In this document: positions 55,777 through 62,211 of the stretch, one piece after another
Position numbering within the stretch: the first letter of the stretch is position 1
Layout: every line of letters begins with the position of its first letter
Source of the DNA: Stenotrophomonas sp. Ste86
GTDB lineage: Bacteria; Pseudomonadota; Gammaproteobacteria; Xanthomonadales; Xanthomonadaceae
DNA: 62,211 bases
Direction: 5' to 3'
Assembly (NCBI RefSeq): GCF_024519465.1
Contig: NZ_JALJRW010000008.1
Coordinates: 105,663-167,873, forward strand
The notes under the pieces: generated by a model
The model's input: only the letters and a program-made list of their open reading frames with translations
What the model was told of the DNA's origin: nothing
The model's database searches: none
Translations under genes and position numbers: made by a program

Positions 55777-56134
55777 GGTTCAGCTAAAGGTTCGCCAAGC
55801 TATCTCTCTGTCTCAGCAGGGAGGCAGTGACCTGTCTGGTCACTATTCAACGCGCCAAAAGCGCGGGGAATGCTTTCAAGGAGACTGGTGAGATAGCAGT
55901 AACCTCGACAGTTTTGATCGCCGCCACCCTCTCCCTGTTAGCGGACAAGGCGCGGTCGTCCTCGCCGTGCCTAGTGTGCTCATAGGCTGTGCATCTTCTG
56001 ACTACCGCATAAACTGTGTAGAAATGACTAATGACATCAATGGTGTACGAGGAGGCGCGCCCCACTTTTGGCACAGCGCTGTCTACAGTTTGTGCACAAA
56101 CACACCTGAGATTGACCATCTCTTGGGCTAATTA

Positions 56135-56281
56135 ATGACTCTCTTCGCGGGGCTAGTTGTCCTCTGCAGCGTCGCGGTAACGGCAGGTGCCGTCTGGGTT
56201 GCCCACCGGCAAAACTGTAAGTACGAAGCCGAGCGCCTCCATGGGCAGCGACGAAAGCGCGGCAGAAGGGGCCTGCGATGA
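56135..56281 (+). CDS. possible 48-aa membrane peptide with a basic tail
   Basis: MTLFAGLVVLCSVAVTAGAV forms one membrane helix, followed by a basic tail (HGQRRKRGRRGLR). No good ribosome site (only GGG about 9 bases upstream). The shape resembles the small protein at 39606-39818 and type I toxin or holin-like peptides, but there is no further support. Confidence 0.3.
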   Translation: MTLFAGLVVLCSVAVTAGAVWVAHRQNCKYEAERLHGQRRKRGRRGLR

Positions 56282-56590
56282 ACAACTAGACACTGAACTA
56301 GATCAGTGCACAGCCAGTTGGATGGCGAAGCTGCAGCATCGCCATCGCACTCTAGCAAGCTAGGTCTGGCTCCAGGAAGACTACAACTTCAAGTGCAATC
56401 TGGAACCAACTAGTTCTGAACGGGATAGGCTGTTAGCAGGGCACCATAGCGAGATGCGATTGGGGATCCAAGTCGTTGAGCCGATCGATGTCCACACCCG
56501 GATGTTAGCTAGTGTGTCGGGAAAGTCGTGAGAGTGGCACACTGCTGGACATGGCAGCTTTTTCTCTCCATCGCGGCCGAGACTTACCTA

Positions 56591-56632
56591 ACCTTCGAAA
56601 GAAGGTAAGCGCCTCCCGGTGAACACCCGGGA
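56591..56632 (+). promoter_or_regulatory. two adjacent hairpins in the leader of the SIR2-like/STAND gene
   Basis: The first is ACCTTC-GAAA-GAAGGT (56591-56606), a stem closed by a GNRA tetraloop, with outer CTTA/TAAG bases. The second is TCCCGG-TGAACAC-CCGGGA (56614-56632). They end 33 bp before the ATG, next to AACAGGAG. They may be a structured leader or a short RNA. Confidence 0.45.
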
Positions 56633-56665
56633 AACAGGGATTGATAACAGGAGTAGCTAGTCCAC

Positions 56666-59600
56666 ATGTCGCTGGAAATGCAGAAGAATGAGGGCCTGAG
56701 CGCAGGTCAGGAGCTGCTCAGAACACGGTGGTTCGAAGGTGCGCCACTGGTATCGATTTGGGGGCAGCAGGCAGGCTGGTCGCCATCAAGGCCTGACCCT
56801 GTAGTCGAGCGAGCGCTCGATCATGCGAACCGAGTGTCAGGTCAGTCATGGAAGTCGCTACTCACCAACGAACCTTTGGGCGCGGAGTTTTACGACTGGC
56901 TCGCCGAGCGCTTTCGCAACCGCCCGGCTTCGCAGTTGCTGATCGAGGCCGCCCGCGCGCCTTGGGGCGCAGTCTATACATCCTCAATTGACAGCGGACT
57001 GGCGAACTGCCTGGCAGGCGAAGGCCGCGAACCGGAAGTAATACTGCAAAGCGAGCCTGCGCCTCGCGTCCTACGCAACACCCGGCGTCCGCCGTTCTAT
57101 TACCTATTTGGTCAGGCGGGCCGTCAGGTTGATAGTCTGAGGCCCCCAGCGAATCGCCAGTCGCTCTCACAGCGACGTATGAACCAGGCCTCGGCGATGC
57201 TCCGGCGCGTCCTAGAGACAGTGACTCCTCTGGGCCTCATAGTAATCGACGGCTACGACCCCCAAGCTGACTGGCTCCGCGCCGAGGATCTCCTGGCGGC
57301 AGTTTCCGGCGCGCCAACCAATGGCGTTCTGTGGTGCGGACCCGAACCGACTTTTTCTGAGGATGACGAGGTCGTTTTTGGAGATCTCGTTAGCAAGGGG
57401 GTGATTCTCCGTGACCCTCGCTCGCTGGGGGCCATAGTCAATGAACTAATTGAAATCGTAGGGGTCCCTGATCCGGCACGCTGGGATGATCCGGAAGTCG
57501 TCACGCTTAAGGGTGGTCGCAGCATCAAGACTACTCCTAACCTCCGACTAGTGACGCAAGCCTCAGCAGTGCTGGTTGACGATTCGTGGATCGCAGCGCC
57601 AGAGCCACTTTCATCAAGCGAGACAGAGCTAGAGTTCGAAGCGTTTCATGCTGGTTCTACAAATTTTCGCAAGATAGCGGATGGCGCGCAGCGTGGATTC
57701 GCGATTGAGCGCGCGTTCGAGAGTGTGCTCCAGAAGCGCGTCAATCAAGCCCTAGAACAACACCACTCGGCTTCGCCGATCATCTTGCATGGTCAGTCCG
57801 GCGTGGGAAAGACCATTGCTCTTGCGCGACTGGCGGTCCATGCAAAGAGTCACGGGCACGCGGTTCTCTTCTTTAGCCGCCGCGTGCCGCAGGCATCCGA
57901 TATTAGTGACTTTCTCACTGCGGTGGATGAGCAGCAGGGCGTCACCCTGCTTCTTGTGGACACGATGTCACCCGTTGCCCGCTACAACGATCTTTTGCGT
58001 GGCCTCCGAAGTGTGGGCCATCGAGTGGTGGTGGTGGGATCATCGTATCGACTTACCTTTGACGCTAAAGCCCCGCATCGCTTTGTCGAAGCGCGAGCGC
58101 TACTTGACCCTAAGGAGCAAAAAAGCCTCGTCGACCTCACCCAAAGATTCGCTGAATCCATGGTCGGAAGGGTCAAGAAAGAGAGTGGCAATCAATACGC
58201 TCTCGCCGGCTTCTATCGGCTATTGCCGCATAGCCGAGGCCGCCTTTCCGAGGGCCTTGGCAGAGAAGTTGATCAGACGCGTCATCAGTTAAGGAAGAGG
58301 GCTGCAAAGATCACGCCGCCGGAACCAGGACCTCTGGCCCTAGCGTTGATGGCTGCTGGATTCCCGGTAGATACCACGCAGTTTTTGCCAGACGCCGGCC
58401 CAGACGGACCGTCTGATTCACCGGAGGCACGCGCCATCGATTTGGTTATGGTCAGCAGTCGCCTGCACAAGCCAGTTCCATTGAGCATCGTGCTGCGTGC
58501 CGTTGGCGCAAGTAATGGCAGCAGCGATACGTATAGTATCGATACTCTATTGGAACTCATCCGAGACCAAGATCTGTTCCGTTGGATCTATGCCGACGAA
58601 GAGCAGAGCGATGTCCTGGTCATGGCGCGATTGCAGATTGAAGCCCGTCTTATCTGTGAAGCACGGTTCGGTAGCCCAACGCGTGAAGCTGACGCCATTA
58701 GCACCCTGATCGAGGCAGCCGCACGCTCGGGTCCTGAAGGCAACGATGAAACTTCCTATGTCGCTGATTTGGTCCATGCGGCTGGGCCGGATGGTCCAGA
58801 AGGCCCCCGTTACAAAGAGAGCTATGCGCAGATTGCACGATCCCTGACAAATCTGCGAGAGAAGACGATACCGAATGCCCGACTGATGCTGCAGGAGTCA
58901 GTTCTTCGCAGACACTACTTGCGAACACACAAGAGCATCGACCAACCTGCAAAGGCTGCTTTGTTGAACGAAGCGGTCAGCGTAGTAGACGAGGCGCTCG
59001 CCCGCGTGAACCAACAGGGCTCGTCAGGTCTTTATGCGGCACGGCAGACGATCGACAATCTTTGGAATGAGCGTGCTGCGTCATACGGATTCTTCGCTAC
59101 CGATGCTGTTGAGAATGGCCAGAATTCCGGGGCTTGGTCCGCCTACAAGGCAGCACACGATGCAGCGACGATGGCGAAGGCCCGTCGAGACTCTTCATTC
59201 TCACTTGATGTCTCTCTTTGGATGCCCATCGGCATCCTTAACATACAGAGCAGCTTGACGGAGATGCAGCGCCTTGAGATCGCTGCAGATCTAAGATCTA
59301 CCATCGATGGCGTGGACGAGAGCACCCTCGATCAAACACAACTGCAGAAATTTCAGGTTCGACGTCTGGGCGCAGGCACGGCAATTGGCGACCATTCGCT
59401 TTCGGACGATGCGTTTGCCCGGCTGGATCAAGCCGGCTCCACTGCCGGCTACTATATCCGCGCGCGAAACCTAGCTCCACAAATCTTGCCGCAGACCGAA
59501 CCGACTGCCCAGGACGTCACCGATGCGCATCGGTGCATTGGCTATCTCCGGCAGCACTACAACAAAATATCTCAGGACGAGCGCTGTCTGCGCCTCCTTC

Positions 59601-60106
59601 TAGAGATGGAATGGGCCGTCCGGACACGAAAGTGGTTCATGCGCGGGCTACGCCAATCGTTCCCGGCGTCCAGCGATTTCCGAGAGATGGTCCAAAGCAT
59701 TGTGGGTGATATGGCACTGCTGGGAGAAGACAGGCTGGCAACTAAGTATCGCTACCTGCGCGCCGTTGCGAAATGGTTGGAGGGCAATGAGAGAGCAAGT
59801 AGAGACCTGTGGGCCGAACTGGCTTCAGACACCGAGTTTGCCGATTCGCAGCGTGTTTCCGCTCGTCATGTGCTTACCGACGACAATGGCGTTCCGCTTA
59901 TGTATCGTGGCGTCGTCGAAAAGCAACTCAGCGCAGGACGCTTCCAAGTTCGCGTCGATGGCTTGGGAATCATTGATCTGATAGCGGATTATTTTCCGAG
60001 TGTTGAAATATCGTTCGGACGTACGGTGTCTAACTTCCACATTGCCTTCAACTATCGAGGCCCCCTGGCAGATCCGCCGGGCGGTTTGCGGAGGCTCGGA
60101 CGATGA
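56666..60106 (+). CDS. SIR2-like / STAND-type NTPase, predicted defence protein
   Basis: A 1146-aa protein. Residues 1-300 resemble a SIR2-type (NAD-consuming) domain: PLVSIWGQQAGW at the start, WGAVYTSSIDSGL near residue 110 in place of the usual TTNYD-like strand, and LIVIDGYDPQADW near residue 192. A P-loop HGQSGVGKTIALARLAVHA follows near residue 374, then TLLLVDTMSP as Walker B and a STAND-like helical region. From about residue 700 there are helical repeats that could sense a target. The last 80 residues are a beta-rich cap. The next gene overlaps (ATGA). The catalytic SIR2 His and Asn were not pinned down. Confidence 0.75.
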   Translation: MSLEMQKNEGLSAGQELLRTRWFEGAPLVSIWGQQAGWSPSRPDPVVERALDHANRVSGQSWKSLLTNEPLGAEFYDWLAERFRNRPASQLLIEAARAPWGAVYTSSIDSGLANCLAGEGREPEVILQSEPAPRVLRNTRRPPFYYLFGQAGRQVDSLRPPANRQSLSQRRMNQASAMLRRVLETVTPLGLIVIDGYDPQADWLRAEDLLAAVSGAPTNGVLWCGPEPTFSEDDEVVFGDLVSKGVILRDPRSLGAIVNELIEIVGVPDPARWDDPEVVTLKGGRSIKTTPNLRLVTQASAVLVDDSWIAAPEPLSSSETELEFEAFHAGSTNFRKIADGAQRGFAIERAFESVLQKRVNQALEQHHSASPIILHGQSGVGKTIALARLAVHAKSHGHAVLFFSRRVPQASDISDFLTAVDEQQGVTLLLVDTMSPVARYNDLLRGLRSVGHRVVVVGSSYRLTFDAKAPHRFVEARALLDPKEQKSLVDLTQRFAESMVGRVKKESGNQYALAGFYRLLPHSRGRLSEGLGREVDQTRHQLRKRAAKITPPEPGPLALALMAAGFPVDTTQFLPDAGPDGPSDSPEARAIDLVMVSSRLHKPVPLSIVLRAVGASNGSSDTYSIDTLLELIRDQDLFRWIYADEEQSDVLVMARLQIEARLICEARFGSPTREADAISTLIEAAARSGPEGNDETSYVADLVHAAGPDGPEGPRYKESYAQIARSLTNLREKTIPNARLMLQESVLRRHYLRTHKSIDQPAKAALLNEAVSVVDEALARVNQQGSSGLYAARQTIDNLWNERAASYGFFATDAVENGQNSGAWSAYKAAHDAATMAKARRDSSFSLDVSLWMPIGILNIQSSLTEMQRLEIAADLRSTIDGVDESTLDQTQLQKFQVRRLGAGTAIGDHSLSDDAFARLDQAGSTAGYYIRARNLAPQILPQTEPTAQDVTDAHRCIGYLRQHYNKISQDERCLRLLLEMEWAVRTRKWFMRGLRQSFPASSDFREMVQSIVGDMALLGEDRLATKYRYLRAVAKWLEGNERASRDLWAELASDTEFADSQRVSARHVLTDDNGVPLMYRGVVEKQLSAGRFQVRVDGLGIIDLIADYFPSVEISFGRTVSNFHIAFNYRGPLADPPGGLRRLGR

Positions 60107-60822
60107 CCTTCATGCACCTCCAACAGGAGGCCATAGCTTTCACCGAGATGGTCAATGGGGACTTGGGTCGAGTGGTCATACACCCAATGACTCTCGAGAC
60201 CCCAGCACCGCCGCCGGACGAGCTATATTTCACCAGGCTCGTCGTTTGGTGCTATGGATTTTTCTATGAGGCCGCTGCGGATGTTCTCAAGGAATGCAAG
60301 GCGATGCTTAAGACTCGCGAACCCGAGCAAACAAATCAGTATGAGAGTTCGGCACGCGTAGTCCAGAATCTCCGCACTTACAAGGTCCACAACCTTCCGC
60401 CGAGTAAGGGCAATCTGAAGAAGCAGGAGATGGCCCGCCAGTGGATTGCTGATGCGACGGCCAAGGGCGAAGGCATTGCTAGCGCCGCCGAGGAGCTATG
60501 CCAGATTACTCGGTCCATGCTTAGCGCAGTGGCCAGTGCGTGGAAGGAGTCAACCCAAGATCCTGGAGACCGGGCGCAACTGATCGAGCGGGTAGTGCAT
60601 AGTTTGGAAGAAACGTGGGAGCCCCACCAGTTAGATGAGATTGTTAGCAACGTAGCCGAAGAGATAGGATTGAAGGGGTTTGACGCAAAGGCATTTAGGT
60701 CCATCCACCTCGATACTTGGCGAGGGAATGCGCGATGCTTCATCGATAGAGACGCTGCCACCGAAGGTCTTCGTCGTAGCATTCGGAAGGCAATGGTGAA
60801 TGCTTTCGGTGGTCCCGAATGA
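60103..60822 (+). CDS. helical partner protein with an R-x4-H (HEPN-like) motif
   Basis: A 239-aa helical protein translated in overlap with the preceding gene (ATGA), so the two are a functional pair. Residues 89-97 read NLRTYKVHN: Arg91-x4-His96 matches the R-x4-H motif of HEPN ribonucleases, although the residue after Arg is Thr rather than the usual polar Asn/Asp/His. The rest is amphipathic helices. It might be a toxin effector, an inhibitor, or a sensor subunit. No family was recognised. Confidence 0.7.
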   Translation: MTFMHLQQEAIAFTEMVNGDLGRVVIHPMTLETPAPPPDELYFTRLVVWCYGFFYEAAADVLKECKAMLKTREPEQTNQYESSARVVQNLRTYKVHNLPPSKGNLKKQEMARQWIADATAKGEGIASAAEELCQITRSMLSAVASAWKESTQDPGDRAQLIERVVHSLEETWEPHQLDEIVSNVAEEIGLKGFDAKAFRSIHLDTWRGNARCFIDRDAATEGLRRSIRKAMVNAFGGPE

Positions 60823-60863
60823 TCTAATCTCTCCTACTGAGAGGGTGCAGACCCGATGTGCCG

Positions 60864-60893
60864 CCTGCCTCCGGCACGAGTACCGGAGGCAGG
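60864..60893 (+). terminator. hairpin after the two-gene unit
   Basis: CCTGCCTCCGG-CACGAGTA-CCGGAGGCAGG: an 11-bp perfect stem 42 bp after the stop codon, without a T-run. Probably a terminator or RNA-stabilising hairpin; it marks the right end of the last defence unit. Confidence 0.6.
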
Positions 60894-61029
60894 GGTATGC
60901 TACTAAATGGAGATCGGACACGAGGTAGGCCCTTGGCACCGTGAGCCTGATGCAGCTCCCCCTTCGTTAAGATTGCTCGTCCCATTCCATCTTCACCAGC
61001 CTAGCGTCAATCTTGGGACACGGTATCTG

Positions 61030-62211
61030 CGACGTCCCCCCCCAGTTTTTAGTAGCACGGTGAATTGGAGTTCAATCCCCAACGAGACGGAGATTGGACA
61101 TGAAGAGGCGCTTTGACCAGACATTCGTCTGTTGAAAAGCCCGAAGAACAGATCATCGGCTTCCTGCGTGAGGCAGAGGCCGGCATGGCGGTGAAAGACC
61201 TATGCCGCCGACACGGGTTCAGTGAGGCGTCCTACTACCTATGGCGCAGCAAGTTCGGCGGCATGAGTGTGCCGGAGGCCAAGCGGCTCAAGGAGTTGGA
61301 GGTGTAAAATGCACGACTGAAGAAGCTGCTGTCCGAACAGTTGCTGAAAAAGGACGTCATCAAGGATGCCCTGCGAAAAAAGTGGTGAGCGTACCGGCGC
61401 GCAGTACGCTGGTGCGGCATTTGATGGGGCGAGGGTTGGCTTAGCGACGGGCATTGGCCGTCGTACGGATGAGCGTGAGCGCACTGCGCTACGTCCCGCA
61501 CCCTGATCGCAATGTCGAACTGCGCGAGCGGGTCCTGGCGCTGGCACAGCGACACAGATGCTACGGCGTAGGGATGAACTACCTGAAGCTACGGCAGGAA
61601 CAGTGGCTGGTGAACTATAAACGGGTAGAACGCCTGTATCGGGACGCCAAGCTGTAGGTGCTTTGGCGCAAGCGTAAGAGGGTGCTGCTGGGCGAGCGGC
61701 AACCGTTGCTTCGGCCGGAGGCAGTCAACCAGGTCTGGTCGATGGACTTTGTGTTCGATCGCAATGCCGAGGGGCGTGTGCTCAAGGCGCTGACCATTGT
61801 CGACGATGCTAGGCACGAGGCGGTGGCAATCGAGGTGGAGTGGACCATATCTGGCCACGGCGTGGCCCGGGTGCTGGCTCGGCTGGCACTAGGCCGAGGC
61901 CCGCCGCAGGTGATCCGGACCGACAACGGCAAGGAACTTTGCGGCAAGGCGATGGTGGCGTGGGCTCATGAGCGAGGTGTGCAGTTGCGCTTGATCCAGC
62001 CAGGCAAGCCAAATCAGAACGCCTACATCGAGAGCTTCAACGGCCGCCTACGCGACGAACGCCCCAACGAGCACTGGTTTGCCACACTGCTGCACGACCG
62101 CACCCACATCGAGTCCTGGCGGCGGGAATACAACGAGGAACGACCGAAAAAAATCTGGTTCTTCACCCAACTCCGGGGAAGGCCGCCCGGATCTTCAGGA
62201 AGAAGTACGCG
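61030..62211 (+). mobile_element. decayed IS3-family (IS407-like group) insertion sequence, cut by the window end
   Basis: The protein fragments match the two-frame orfA/orfB layout of IS3-family elements. The left boundary is estimated from the run of C and CAGTTTTTAGTAGCA at about 61040; no terminal repeat could be confirmed because the right end is outside the window. Confidence 0.8.
61100..62211 (+). pseudogene. IS3-family transposase remnants (orfA and orfB)
   Basis: orfA starts MKRRF at 61100, then loses frame before EEQIIGFLREAEAGMAVKDL, and has a TAA at 61305-61307 where a Glu codon is usual; beyond it NARLKKLLSEQLL continues in frame. orfB (from about 61385) has in-frame stops at 61442 and 61655 and a frame loss near 62150. 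Its DDE core is still legible: VWSMDFVFDR, VIRTDNGKEL, NAYIESFNGRLRDE. It cannot make an active transposase. Confidence 0.9.

Larger units (their letters stand above)
55777..56665. other. 889-bp gap before the SIR2-like/STAND gene
   Basis: No large gene fits. It holds a possible 48-aa membrane peptide (56135-56281), and two adjacent hairpins near the right end (56591-56632). Several short frames on both strands lack ribosome sites and are probably chance. The length is unusual for a compact island. Confidence 0.6.

Noticed and set aside
56666..60822. Retron or reverse-transcriptase system suggested by the hairpins before a defence gene
   Set aside because: No reverse transcriptase motif (YxDD) was found in any frame nearby, and the hairpins are too short for an msr-msd.

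Overview
The window is a piece of a high-GC gammaproteobacterial chromosome, most likely Stenotrophomonas (Xanthomonadaceae). The evidence is the dispersed GTAG-headed palindromic repeats (SMAG-type), an Ax21-family outer-membrane protein, the gene order yibN-like/secB/gpsA, and long antisense open frames typical of about 66-70% GC DNA. No rRNA, tRNA or CRISPR array was seen. The taxonomic call is inference from content, not from a marker-gene comparison.

Region 1 (1 to about 39.24 kb) is ordinary core chromosome. It starts with two tandem Tat-exported TldD/PmbA-type metallopeptidases, then a DUF938 methyltransferase, an AEC transporter, and a striking 59-bp tandem array made of palindromic repeats. 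A Ycf46-like AAA ATPase, a ParA-like ATPase, a SixA-like phosphatase, YceI, a phospholipase-D-type lipoprotein, an acyltransferase and a YheT-like hydrolase follow. A nitrogen-control block comes next: uppP, glnA (sigma-54 promoter and NtrC sites), glnK and amtB, then amiD-like, mltA, and ntrB-ntrC with a textbook NtrC palindrome touching the ntrB start codon. Two Cu/Zn superoxide dismutases, a thiolase, hemD-hemX-hemY, yibN-like/secB/gpsA and an Ax21-family gene close the core. Many intergenic gaps hold SMAG-like hairpins and strong terminators.

Region 2 (about 39.25 kb to the end) is a visibly AT-richer accessory island. Its left part is a Tn7-like transposition operon read leftwards: a fused TnsA-TnsB transposase, a TnsC-type ATPase and a TniQ protein, joined by ATGA-type overlaps. 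Three copies of a 15-bp motif lie between this operon and the core genes and may mark an element end. The rest is a defence island: Gabija (gajA intact; gajB carrying both a stop codon and a one-base homopolymer insertion), a 743-aa protein with a PD-(D/E)XK-like N-terminus, a membrane protein, an IetAS pair (AAA ATPase plus subtilisin-like protease), and a two-gene unit made of a 1146-aa SIR2-like/STAND-like protein and a helical partner with an R-x4-H motif. A decayed IS3-family element runs off the right edge.

The most promising candidate for an undescribed system is the SIR2-like/STAND plus R-x4-H pair at 56.6-60.8 kb. It is preceded by two adjacent short hairpins. Runners-up are the 743-aa putative nuclease at 48.9-51.1 kb and the way the defence genes are linked to the Tn7-like module.
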